DNA from: Bog-473 sp963742035
GTDB lineage: Bacteria > Actinomycetota > Acidimicrobiia > Acidimicrobiales > RAAP-2
NCBI GenBank assembly: GCA_963742035.1
Contig: CAVUKH010000004.1
Coordinates: 35,586-99,585, forward strand
DNA length: 64,000 nucleotides
Direction of reading: 5' to 3'
Below the pieces are notes generated by a model. It was not told where the DNA came from and did no database searches. It saw nothing but the letters and a program-made list of their open reading frames with translations. Position numbers and translations under genes: made by a program. This document shows positions 56,764-64,000 of the stretch, piece after piece. Each line of letters begins with the position of its first letter. The first letter of the stretch is position 1.

Positions 56764-57693
56764 TCAGGAGACCCGGGGGAGCACCTCTTCGGACAGGAGG
56801 GTGATGTGCTCGAGGTCCCCCAGGTCGAGCACCTGGAGGTAGACCGACTCCGCGCCGATGCCTGCGAACGCCTGCAGCCGGGCCACCACCTCGTCCGGGG
56901 TGCCGGCCACGCCGTGGGCCCGCAGGTCGTCCGCCTTGCGGCCGATGTTGGCGGCGCGGCGCTCCACCTCCGCATCGTCGGCACCGCAGCAGACGGTCTG
57001 GGCGGCGGACAGCCGCAGGGTCCCGGGGTCACGCCCCGCGTCCGTGCATGCGGCCCGTACCCGGGCGAACTGGGCCTCGGTGTCGGCCAGCGACGAGAAC
57101 GGCAGGTTGAACTCCGCCGCATAGGTGGCGGCGAGGCGCGGTGTCCGCTTGGCGCCTCCCCCGCCGACGATGAGGGGCGGATGCGGTTGCTGCACGGGCT
57201 TGGGGAGGGCCGGGCTGTCCTCTAATTGGTAGTGCCGACCGTCGAAGGCGAACGTCTCGCCGACGGGCGTGTCCCACAGGCCTCTGATGATGGCGAACTG
57301 CTCCTCGAGTCGCTCGAACCGCTCGCCGAGAGGCGGGAACGGCACGCCGTAGGCGGTGTGCTCGCCGTCGAACCACCCGGCACCGAGGCCGAGCTCGGCC
57401 CGCCCGCCGCTCATGTCGTCCACCTGGGCCACCTGCACCGCGAGCAGCCCCGGCAGGCGGAACGTGGCCGAGGTCACGAGGGTGCCCAAGCGGATCCGGT
57501 CGGTCTCGCGCGCAATGGCCCCGAGCGTGACCCAGGCGTCGGTCGGGCCGGGCAGGCCGTCGCCGCCCATGGTCAAGAAGTGGTCGGAACGGAAGAAGGC
57601 GTCGAAGCCGGCGGACTCCGCCGCCTGCGCCATCCGCAACTGCTGCTCGTAGGAGGCGCCCTGCTGGGGCTCGACGAAGATCCGGAGTCTCAT
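56764..57693 (-). CDS. LLM-class F420-dependent oxidoreductase
   Basis: A 309-residue luciferase-like TIM-barrel oxidoreductase. The N-terminal RIFVEPQQGASYEQQLRMAQ, then FFRSDHFLTMGG, TLVTSATFRLPGLLAVQVAQ and the hallmark GRAELGLGAGWFDGEH are typical of F420-dependent LLM proteins. The substrate is not predictable. An ATG start at 57693. It is divergently arranged with another LLM gene (start 57781) and lies upstream of the ALDH gene on the same strand, which suggests a small redox locus. Confidence 0.88.
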   Translation of the reverse strand: MRLRIFVEPQQGASYEQQLRMAQAAESAGFDAFFRSDHFLTMGGDGLPGPTDAWVTLGAIARETDRIRLGTLVTSATFRLPGLLAVQVAQVDDMSGGRAELGLGAGWFDGEHTAYGVPFPPLGERFERLEEQFAIIRGLWDTPVGETFAFDGRHYQLEDSPALPKPVQQPHPPLIVGGGGAKRTPRLAATYAAEFNLPFSSLADTEAQFARVRAACTDAGRDPGTLRLSAAQTVCCGADDAEVERRAANIGRKADDLRAHGVAGTPDEVVARLQAFAGIGAESVYLQVLDLGDLEHITLLSEEVLPRVS

Positions 57694-57768
57694 CGGCTCA
57701 AGTTAACCGGCGCCGTGCGCGCCCGGTCCGGCCGGCGCGTCGGCCTGCAGCGCCACGTCCGCACGGGG

Positions 57769-57774
57769 CAGACT
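57769..57774 (+). promoter_or_regulatory. -10 element of a leaderless transcript (second LLM gene)
   Basis: CAGACT-GGCCCC-ATG (ATG at 57781). The spacer is identical to those before yajQ, rmuC and the GH15 gene. Confidence 0.5.
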
Positions 57775-57780
57775 GGCCCC

Positions 57781-58641
57781 ATGGACATCGGTGTGATCTT
57801 TCCCCAGGCCGAAGCGGGCGGCGACCGCGGTGCCGTGCGCGCCATCGGACAGGCGGTGGCGGACCTGGGCTACACCCATTTCGCCGCGTACGACCACGTC
57901 CTCGGTGGCGACACCGCCGTGCTCGGGGATCTCGGCGGCCCGTACACCATCGACACCACCTTTCGCGAACCGCTCCTGATGTTCGCCTACCTCGCCGGCT
58001 TCACCGAACTGGCCTTCGCCACCTCCATTCTGATCGGGCCGCAACGCCAGACGGCGCTGCTGGCCAAGCAGGCGGCCGAGCTCGACCTGCTCTGCGGCGG
58101 CCGCTTCCGCCTCGGGCTCGGCATCGGCTGGAACAAGCTCGAGTACGACGCACTGGGCATGCCGTTCGAGGAGCGGGCGGCGATTCTGGAAGAGCAGGTC
58201 GCCGTCCTGCGTGCGCTGTGGACCGAGTGGAGCGTCACCATCGACGGCCGCTACCACCACATCCGGGCCTCGGGCATCGCCCCCCTCCCGGTGCAGCGTC
58301 CGATTCCGATCTGGATCGGCGGCCACGCTCCCGCCGCCCTGCGCCGGGTGGGGCGCATTGCCGACGGCTGGTTCCCGATGGTCCGGCCCGGTGGCGGCCT
58401 GGAGGCGGCGCTCGAGCACATCCGCGAGGGTGCCGCCGAGGTGGGGCGGGACGTGTCGAACCTGCAGTTCGAGGGTCGACTGGAGTACTCCGTGCGCGAC
58501 CACGACAAAATCGCCGAGCACGCCCGCCGCTGGAAGGCGGCGGGGGCGACCCACCTGTCGCTGAACACCATGCACGCCGATCTGCCCGACACCGACGCCC
58601 ATATCGCCGCGCTCGAGGAGATGGCCGCACTGCTGCTGTAG
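57781..58641 (+). CDS. LLM-class F420-dependent oxidoreductase
   Basis: A 286-residue luciferase-like oxidoreductase, distinct from its neighbour. Features are MDIGVIFPQAEAGG at the N-terminus, YTHFAAYDHVLGGD, LAFATSILIGPQRQTALLAK, and the cofactor hallmark GGRFRLGLGIGWNKLEYDAL. It probably uses F420 rather than FMN, by analogy with actinobacterial homologues. The start at 57781 is fixed by the leaderless module; the longer upstream frame lies antisense to the first LLM gene. Confidence 0.88.
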   Translation: MDIGVIFPQAEAGGDRGAVRAIGQAVADLGYTHFAAYDHVLGGDTAVLGDLGGPYTIDTTFREPLLMFAYLAGFTELAFATSILIGPQRQTALLAKQAAELDLLCGGRFRLGLGIGWNKLEYDALGMPFEERAAILEEQVAVLRALWTEWSVTIDGRYHHIRASGIAPLPVQRPIPIWIGGHAPAALRRVGRIADGWFPMVRPGGGLEAALEHIREGAAEVGRDVSNLQFEGRLEYSVRDHDKIAEHARRWKAAGATHLSLNTMHADLPDTDAHIAALEEMAALLL

Positions 58642-58698
58642 TGGCGGCGCGCCGACCGACGGCACGGGGCGACCCACCAGCTTTGGCAGGATGGGGTG

Positions 58699-59579
58699 GT
58701 GAGCGACCAGAGCGGCTATCCCGGCGCGCCCCGGGGTGGTACCAGGACCCGGCCGGCGGCCCGGGTCAGCGCTGGTGGGACGGCTACGCCTGGACCGAGG
58801 CCACCGTGCTGCCACAAGTCCTCCCCCCGCCGCCGGGGGCGGCCGCAGCGCCCCCCCAGGCGCATGGGCCACCGGTACAGGTGGCCCCGTGGGCCGTGGC
58901 GCCGGACCGGCTCACCGACGCCGCCGTCCAGCGGGTGGACAACGAGCGCCGCGCGGTGCCACTGGCCCGTCTCGCGGTGGCCGTCCCCGCCGTGTACTTC
59001 CTGGTGGTGCTTCTCCTCCAACGGGCCAACGCAAACCAGCTGCGCTCCGCCGGCCACCAGTTCCGGATCGACTTCAACGACGCGCAGCACAACATCACAC
59101 CCCCGCCGTACCACCCGCCCAGCAACTCGTACGCCCCGGTCGGGATCCTCGTCGGCCTCCTCACGGTGGCAGCCATCGTCATCGCCTGCATCTGGCAGCA
59201 CAGGGCCGCGACGGCCGGGCGGACGCTCGGCATCCCGTCCCACTACTCCCCCGCCTGGGGCGTCGGGTGTTGGTTCGTCCCCGTCGTGAACCTGTGGATG
59301 CCCTACGCCGCCGTGCGTGACTGTCTCCCCGCGGAGCACCCGCAGCGTCCCCGCGTCCTGCACTGGTGGATCGCCTTGCTCCTAGCCGGGTTCCTGACCA
59401 TGGCGGCCGACTCGGCTGCCCTGTTCTCGAGTGGAGCGGGCCTCGTGCTTTCCGTGCCCGCCGCGCTGGCGAGCGTGGCCGTGCTGGCCTGGGCGCCCGG
59501 AATCGTGGTGGCCATCGCCGCCTCCCACCAGGAGGCTTTGGCCGCGGCGGGGCGCGAAACGGGGTTGTTCCAGGCCTGA
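58699..59579 (+). CDS. DUF2510-DUF4328 membrane protein, apparently frameshifted near the start
   Basis: CAGGAT six bases before a GTG at 58699 gives the start VSDQSGYPGAPRG. After that the DUF2510 motif GWYQDPAGGPGQRWWDGYAW appears in the neighbouring frame, which then stays open to 59579. One extra G in the GGGG run at 58733-58736 would join them into a protein of 293 residues. The rest has several membrane helices and the DUF4328 signature (WGVGCWFVPVVNLWMPYAAV, HWWIALLLAGFL). The function of DUF4328 proteins is not established. A TTG start at 58683 in the second frame is the alternative. Confidence 0.75.
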
Positions 59580-59624
59580 GCCGACCGCAGACAGCCTCAA
59601 TGCCGGCAAAGCGGTGCAACTCAA

Positions 59625-59690
59625 GGTTACGAACTGTTCACCTCCCGATGGCGCTCCTGTTGCCCGGCGTTCACCTTGCCTTACTACGGT
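59625..59690 (+). promoter_or_regulatory. PHO-box-like repeats and promoter of the pst operon
   Basis: GTTCACCT occurs at 59636-59643 and again at 59669-59676, exactly 33 bp apart, i.e. three 11-nt units. The unit GGTTACGAACT (59625-59635) abuts the first. Streptomyces-type PHO boxes are direct 11-nt repeats of GTTCACC, bound by PhoP under phosphate limitation. A -10 TACGGT at 59685-59690 ends 7 nt before the GTG start of pstB. The PHO-box assignment is inference from spacing, sequence and the downstream genes. Confidence 0.65.
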
Positions 59691-59697
59691 CCAGGCA

Positions 59698-60558
59698 GTG
59701 GCCGATGGCGAGATCACCCAGGCGAGTCTCAAACCCGTGACAACTCAGGCGCAATCAGATGTCGACCGGGCGCTGCTGGCCCTCGATCCGGATGCCGCCC
59801 GACCCGAGTGCGTCATGCGCTCGGTGGACCTGAAGCTCGGCTTCTCGGGCCGCACCGTTCTCGACCACATCGACGTCGAGCTCAAGCGGGGCTCCATCAC
59901 GGCGCTGATCGGACCCACCGGCTCGGGCAAGTCCACGTTCCTCCGCACGCTCAACCGCATGAACGACCGGGTGCCCGGCTTCACGCGCGAGGGCGACGTC
60001 ACGCTCGACGACGAGAGCCTCTGGGCCCAACACGTCGACCTCTTGACGCTGCGCCGGCGCGTCGGCATGTTGTTCCAGCGGCCCAACCCCTTTCCGATGT
60101 CGATCAGGGACAACGTCGTCGCCGGGGTGAAGGCGCACCGCATCGCCAAGGGCAAGCAGCTCGACGTGGTGTGCGAGCGACGGCTCACCGAGGTCGGCCT
60201 CTGGGACGCGGTGAAGGACCGCCTGAGCGATTCGCCGTTCCGCCTGTCGGGTGGCCAGCAGCAGCTGCTGTGCCTCGCCCGCGCACTGGCGGTGGGACCC
60301 GAGGTGTTGCTGCTCGACGAGCCGACCTCGTCGCTCGACCCCGTCACGACGGAGTCCATTGAGGCACTTCTCAAGACCCTGACGCCCGCGCTGACCCTCA
60401 TTGTGGTCACCCACAACCTGGGCCAGGCCATGCGCGTGTCGCACCAGACGATGTTCTTCTACCAGGGGGCGCTGATCGAGTACGGCGCGACCGACGACCT
60501 GTTCAACAGGCCGGCGCATCCGGACACCGAGCGCTACGTCACGGGACGGATGGGGTAG
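59698..60558 (+). CDS. pstB: Phosphate ABC transporter ATP-binding protein
   Basis: A 286-residue PstB, the ATPase of the high-affinity phosphate transporter. Walker A is GPTGSGKSTFLRTLNRMND, the Q-loop region is GMLFQRPNPFPMSIRDNV, the ABC signature is RLSGGQQQLL and Walker B is VLLLDEPTSSLDPV. I chose the GTG at 59698, which follows the -10 TACGGT by 7 nt; a GTG at 59737 and an ATG at 59813 are further options. The gene comes first in the operon, whereas pstB is last in most bacteria. It is followed by pstS after 106 bp. Confidence 0.94.
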   Translation: MADGEITQASLKPVTTQAQSDVDRALLALDPDAARPECVMRSVDLKLGFSGRTVLDHIDVELKRGSITALIGPTGSGKSTFLRTLNRMNDRVPGFTREGDVTLDDESLWAQHVDLLTLRRRVGMLFQRPNPFPMSIRDNVVAGVKAHRIAKGKQLDVVCERRLTEVGLWDAVKDRLSDSPFRLSGGQQQLLCLARALAVGPEVLLLDEPTSSLDPVTTESIEALLKTLTPALTLIVVTHNLGQAMRVSHQTMFFYQGALIEYGATDDLFNRPAHPDTERYVTGRMG

Positions 60559-60664
60559 GGGACGCTTCCGGGCTCCGGGGGTGGGGTCCAGTGCACACCA
60601 CAAGCCACATCAACCGGTTCAAACAGAGCAACACCAACCACACCCACATCACAAGGAGAAAACT

Positions 60665-61789
60665 GTGTCAAAACTGATGAGCGCGACGCGACTGCGGGGA
60701 GGATTGATCGCCGTTGCCGCCGCGGGACTCGCGCTGAGCTCGGTCGTCCTCGGCACGGCGGCGTCGGCTGCCGTCAAGCTGCCTTCGGGCGGTGTCGAGA
60801 AGCCGGCCGGAGGCCAGGTGACGGAGACCGGGAGCACCCTTCTCTACCCGCTCTTCAACCTGTGGGCGAGCGGGTACAACGAGAAGTACTCGAGCGTTTC
60901 CATCCAGACGGCGGGGACCGGGTCAGGGACCGGGATCTCCGAGGCGCAGAGCGGCACCATCGACATCGGCGCCTCCGACGCCTACCTGTCGCCGAGCGTG
61001 ACGCAGTCGGACCCGCACCTCAAGAACATCCCGCTGGCCATTTCGGCGCAGCTGATCACGTACAACGTGCCCGGCGTGACCGCCCACCTGAAGCTGAGCG
61101 GCAAGGTGCTCTCGGCCATCTACCAGGGTCAGGTCACCAGCTGGAACGCGTCGCAGATCGCGAGCCTGAACCCGGGCGTGACGCTGCCCAGCACGCCGAT
61201 CGTCACGCTGCACCGATCGGACAGCAGCGGTGACACCTTCCTCTTCACGAGCTTCTTGTCGAAGACGGACCCCTCGGGTTGGGGCGCCAAGATCGCCTAC
61301 AACACGACGGTCCCGTGGCCGGCCGCCCCTGGCGCGCTCGGTGAGACCGGGAACTCCGGCATGGTGGCGGGCTGCAAGGCCACGGTGGGCTGCATCGCCT
61401 ACGTCGGGATCAGCTACCAGACGCAGGCACTCCAGGCCGGTCTCGCCTACGCCCAGCTGCAGAACGCCAAGGGCCAGTTCGTCCTGCCCAACTCGACGTC
61501 CATCGCGGCCGAGGCGGCGTACTACGTGAAGAAGACGCCGGCCAACGGCACCATCTCCATGATCTACGGCGCGGCGCCGGGTGGCTACCCGATCATCAAC
61601 TACGAGTACGCCATCGTGTCGTCCGACCAGGCGTCCTCCACGGACGCCAAGAACGTGCGCTCCGTATTGGAGTGGGCCATCAACCCCAAGCAGGGGTCCG
61701 CGACGTCGTACCTCTCGCAGGTCGACTTCCAGGCGCTCCCGGCCAAGGTCGCGGCACAGTCCGTCAAGCAGATCCTGGGCATCTCCTAA
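60665..61789 (+). CDS. pstS: Phosphate ABC transporter substrate-binding protein
   Basis: A 374-residue phosphate-binding protein. The signal peptide has a basic start and the hydrophobic core GGLIAVAAAGLALSSVVL, ending TAASA; no lipobox cysteine is evident, so it may be released or held by another means. Phosphate-binding loops include ETGSTLLYPLFNLW, GTGSGTGISEAQSG and HRSDSSGDTFLF. The GTG start at 60665 has AAGGAG 7 nt upstream. The pstC ATG follows the stop with no gap. Confidence 0.93.
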   Translation: MSKLMSATRLRGGLIAVAAAGLALSSVVLGTAASAAVKLPSGGVEKPAGGQVTETGSTLLYPLFNLWASGYNEKYSSVSIQTAGTGSGTGISEAQSGTIDIGASDAYLSPSVTQSDPHLKNIPLAISAQLITYNVPGVTAHLKLSGKVLSAIYQGQVTSWNASQIASLNPGVTLPSTPIVTLHRSDSSGDTFLFTSFLSKTDPSGWGAKIAYNTTVPWPAAPGALGETGNSGMVAGCKATVGCIAYVGISYQTQALQAGLAYAQLQNAKGQFVLPNSTSIAAEAAYYVKKTPANGTISMIYGAAPGGYPIINYEYAIVSSDQASSTDAKNVRSVLEWAINPKQGSATSYLSQVDFQALPAKVAAQSVKQILGIS

Positions 61790-62881
61790 ATGTCCACCGT
61801 CGGCGGCGTGGCGGGGACCGTTCCCGCCACGCCGCAGCCGACGGCGCTACGCAAGCCCCCCTGGCACCGGCGCGCCGCTGACAGCATCCGCCGCAACGAG
61901 GAGAGCGGCTGGCGGACCGTGGCCTGGGTGGCCGTGGTGCTCCCGCTGGCCGCGCTGGTCTTCGCCGTCACGGTGCTCGCCCTCAAGGCGTGGCCCGCAA
62001 TCCGGGTCAACGGGTGGTACTTCCTGTACGGCCGGACCTGGACCGACGGAAGTGGCGCCTATGCCGCCACCGTCTCGACCCACGGCGTGCAACACCTCCA
62101 GGGCGCCAAGTTCGGCGCCTGGGCGATCATCTGGGGGACGCTGGCCTCGTCCGTCATCGCCATCGTCATTGCGCTGCCGCTCTCCCTCGGGGCGGCCTTC
62201 GCCCTGACCGAGCGCATGCCCACCTGGATCTCGCGGCCGCTCGGATTCACCGTCGAGATCCTGGCCGGGATCCCGAGCGTCGTCATCGGGCTCTGGGGCA
62301 TCCTCACCTTCGGTCCCTGGCTGGCCGCCCACGTCTACCCGATCATCGCCGACAACATGCCCGACGTCCCGATCCTGCGCTACTTCGGCAACCCGCACGG
62401 CAGCGGCGAGGGGCTGCTCACGGCCGGCATCGTGCTGGCCCTGATGATCGTGCCGATCATCGCCTCCACCACGCGCGACCTGTTCTCGCAGGTGCCCCCT
62501 CTGCCCAAGGAGGGAGCGTCCGCACTCGGCATGACCGACTGGGAGGTGGCCAACAAGGTGACACTCCCGTGGGTTCGCTCGGGCATCATCGGCGCCACCG
62601 TGCTGGGGCTCGGCCGAGCCCTGGGCGAGACGATCGCCGTGGTGATGATCGGGGGCGCCATCCTGCAGATCCCCACCACCATCTACCAGCCCATGACCAC
62701 GGTCGCCGCCACCATCCTCACGCAGCTCGACGGGGCACAGACGGACGGCACCGGCTTCTACGTCGCCACACTGGCCGAGCTGGCCCTGGTCCTCGCCGTC
62801 ATTTCGGTGGCGGTCAACCTGGTCGCTCGGCTCATCGTCAACCGGACGGGGCGGGTGGGGGCACCCGTCGGAGGAGCCTGA
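61790..62881 (+). CDS. pstC: Phosphate ABC transporter permease PstC
   Basis: A 363-residue permease with about six membrane helices after a cytoplasmic N-terminus. The permease core is visible in FALTERMPTWISRPLGFTVE, AGIPSVVIGLWGILTFGPWL and the EAA-type loop PPLPKEGASALGMTDWEVAN followed by GLGRALGETIAVVMI. It forms the channel with PstA. The ATG follows the pstS TAA directly, and the stop overlaps the pstA ATG by one base (TGATG), so the three are translationally coupled. Confidence 0.95.
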   Translation: MSTVGGVAGTVPATPQPTALRKPPWHRRAADSIRRNEESGWRTVAWVAVVLPLAALVFAVTVLALKAWPAIRVNGWYFLYGRTWTDGSGAYAATVSTHGVQHLQGAKFGAWAIIWGTLASSVIAIVIALPLSLGAAFALTERMPTWISRPLGFTVEILAGIPSVVIGLWGILTFGPWLAAHVYPIIADNMPDVPILRYFGNPHGSGEGLLTAGIVLALMIVPIIASTTRDLFSQVPPLPKEGASALGMTDWEVANKVTLPWVRSGIIGATVLGLGRALGETIAVVMIGGAILQIPTTIYQPMTTVAATILTQLDGAQTDGTGFYVATLAELALVLAVISVAVNLVARLIVNRTGRVGAPVGGA

Positions 62882-63870
62882 TGGCCACCACGCTGTCCGG
62901 CGGCCCGACCACGAGGCGTCGCCGCGTCGCCACCCAGTCCTGGCGGGCCCTCACGTACCTCGCGCTGATCCTCATTATGGCGCCGGCCGCCTGGCTGCTG
63001 CTGGGCGTGGTGACGCGGGCCTGGTCGCATTGGCGATGGAGCGTCCTGTGGACCCAGCTCACCCCCACCGGCGGCGGCCTGCGCGACCAGATCCTCGGCA
63101 CCCTCATCCTCATGTTGGCGGTGCTGGTGGTGGCCGGGACGGTCGGCGTGATGGCCGGCATCCACCTGGCCGAGTTCACCCGGAAGGGCAAGCTCAGCGG
63201 GCACTTGGGCGGGCCCCTGCGGACGGCGTCGGACATCCTCTCGGGCTTCCCGTCCATTGTGCTCGGCTATGTCGGCTTCACCGCCCTGGTGGTCGGCCTC
63301 GGCTGGAAGCTGTCCTTCCTCCCGGCGGTGATCATCCTCTCCATCATGGTGGTCCCCTACATCGCCAAGACGACCGAGAACTCGCTGCGGCAGGTGCCCA
63401 CGGGCTACCGGGAGGGCGCGGAGGCGCTCGGCATGTCGTCGGGCTATTCGCTGCGCAAGGTCGTGCTCAAGAGCGCGCTGCCGGGCATCGTGACCGGCCT
63501 CCTCCTCGCTCTGGCCATCGCCTGCGGTGAGACGGCGCCCCTTCTTTATACGGCGGGCTTCTCGAACACGTTGCCCCACTCGCTGACGGGGTCGCAGTTC
63601 CCGTACCTCACCTACGTGGTGTTCACCTTCTACAACGACCCCTCGGTGTCGAAGCACTACCTCGCCTACGACGCCGCGCTCATCCTGGTGGTGATCGTGA
63701 TGCTCCTGCTCGTGGCCAGCCGGATCATTGTGGCGCGGACCCAGCGCCACTCCGAGAGCGCCCGGGTCACCCAGCGCCGGGTCTTCGGCCGCTTCCGGAA
63801 CGACCCCACAAGGGCGGCCGTGCCGGTGCCGGGCGTCCCACCGGCGTTGGACGACGTGCCCCCGAGCTAG
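62881..63870 (+). CDS. pstA: Phosphate ABC transporter permease PstA
   Basis: A 329-residue permease with six membrane helices. Landmarks are VAGTVGVMAGIHLAEFTRKG, SDILSGFPSIVLGYVGFTAL, the EAA loop PTGYREGAEALGMSSGYSLR and ALAIACGETAPLLYTAG. The C-terminal 45 residues are a hydrophilic, Pro-rich tail (VPGVPPALDDVPPS). The ATG overlaps the pstC stop by one base. It is the last gene of the operon; no phoU follows. Confidence 0.95.
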   Translation: MATTLSGGPTTRRRRVATQSWRALTYLALILIMAPAAWLLLGVVTRAWSHWRWSVLWTQLTPTGGGLRDQILGTLILMLAVLVVAGTVGVMAGIHLAEFTRKGKLSGHLGGPLRTASDILSGFPSIVLGYVGFTALVVGLGWKLSFLPAVIILSIMVVPYIAKTTENSLRQVPTGYREGAEALGMSSGYSLRKVVLKSALPGIVTGLLLALAIACGETAPLLYTAGFSNTLPHSLTGSQFPYLTYVVFTFYNDPSVSKHYLAYDAALILVVIVMLLLVASRIIVARTQRHSESARVTQRRVFGRFRNDPTRAAVPVPGVPPALDDVPPS

Positions 63871-63903
63871 CGGCGCGGAGCGGTGGCTCTCCGGCGTACC
63901 ACC

Positions 63904-63909
63904 TAAGGT
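63904..63909 (+). promoter_or_regulatory. Candidate -10 element for the right-edge gene
   Basis: TAAGGT lies about 45 bp before the GTG at 63955. This would give a leader of roughly 35-40 nt with its own ribosome site, unlike the leaderless genes nearby. Confidence 0.35.
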
Positions 63910-63954
63910 TGCGCCGGACGGAACCAACCGACCGATCGGGACGAGGAGGCATTG

Positions 63955-64000
63955 GTGAGCGCAGGACCTGAATGGGGGCCGCTGGCCCGTCTGGCCGGGA
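63955..64000 (+). CDS. Start of an unidentified gene, cut by the window edge
   Basis: A GTG at 63955 is preceded by GAGGAGG with 5-6 nt spacing, a strong ribosome site. Only 15 codons are visible (VSAGPEWGPLARLAG). The PLARLAG ending is reminiscent of the N-terminus of small heme-binding beta-barrel (nitrobindin/FABP-like) proteins, but the fragment is too short to name a family. Confidence 0.5.
   Translation, partial: MSAGPEWGPLARLAG

Noticed and set aside
57226..57780. Upstream extension of the second LLM gene
   Set aside because: The extra 185 codons are antisense to the first LLM gene; the -10 element and the family N-terminus both point to the ATG at 57781.

Overview
This is a high-GC bacterial chromosome segment from an actinobacterium. 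The best fit is a member of the Acidimicrobiia or a close relative. Pointers are F420/LLM-type oxidoreductases, a MarP-like protease, an MptB-like mannosyltransferase, DUF2510/DUF4328 proteins, RecBCD rather than AddAB, many GTG/TTG starts, and many genes that appear to be translated leaderlessly. The lineage is inferred from gene content only. Most of the window is ordinary core genome; I see no prophage, insertion sequence, CRISPR array or conjugative element.

Region by region. 1-666 has no credible gene but holds a perfect CRP-type palindrome (280-295) in an AT-rich patch. 667-6800 (minus) carries two complete tandem sulfate-activation operons (cysD-cysNC twice), separated by 450 bp containing a CATCG microsatellite. 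6845-19318 (minus) is the classic transcription/translation cluster, in transcription order tRNA-Thr, tRNA-Met, rpmG, tRNA-Trp, secE, nusG, rplK, rplA, L10 leader, rplJ, rplL, rpoB, rpoC; the second cys operon follows rpoC at once, where many bacteria have rpsL-rpsG-fusA. 19416-29029 is a mixed block: GNAT acetyltransferase, MptB-like GT-C enzyme, tRNA-Tyr, YajQ, GtrA, GH1 glycosidase, TesB, citrate synthase, a membrane-anchored unknown and a UDP-sulfoquinovose synthase.

29221-43914 is rich in DNA repair and replication: recC-recB-recD with 4-bp overlaps (recC carries an apparent one-base frameshift), rmuC, a PhoU-like gene, asd, recR and dnaX. 43961-48137 holds the SRP RNA gene, tRNA-Ser(GGA), two paralogous single-pass membrane proteins of unknown function, tadA and tRNA-Ser(CGA). 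48248-54028 holds a small SHOCT-like protein, an apparent marP-GH15-MBL operon and a divergent Asp-box lipoprotein. 54203-59579 holds a zinc-ribbon membrane protein and a DUF2510-DUF4328 protein (both apparently frameshifted), an aldehyde dehydrogenase and two LLM oxidoreductases. 59625-63870 is a phosphate-uptake operon in the order pstB-pstS-pstC-pstA, preceded by 11-nt-phased PHO-box-like repeats; a new gene starts at the right edge.

The most useful new observations are: (i) a recurrent start module in which an nAnnnT hexamer ends 5-8 nt before the start codon, often with GGCCCC between them, which implies widespread leaderless mRNAs; (ii) a promoter-plus-first-codons module shared by tadA and the unknown gene before it, in which the tadA ATG aligns with ATC; (iii) three single-base frame disruptions (recC, zinc-ribbon gene, DUF2510 gene), either assembly errors or real lesions; (iv) PHO-box-like repeats before pstB; and (v) duplicated sulfate activation in a window that also encodes a sulfosugar synthase.
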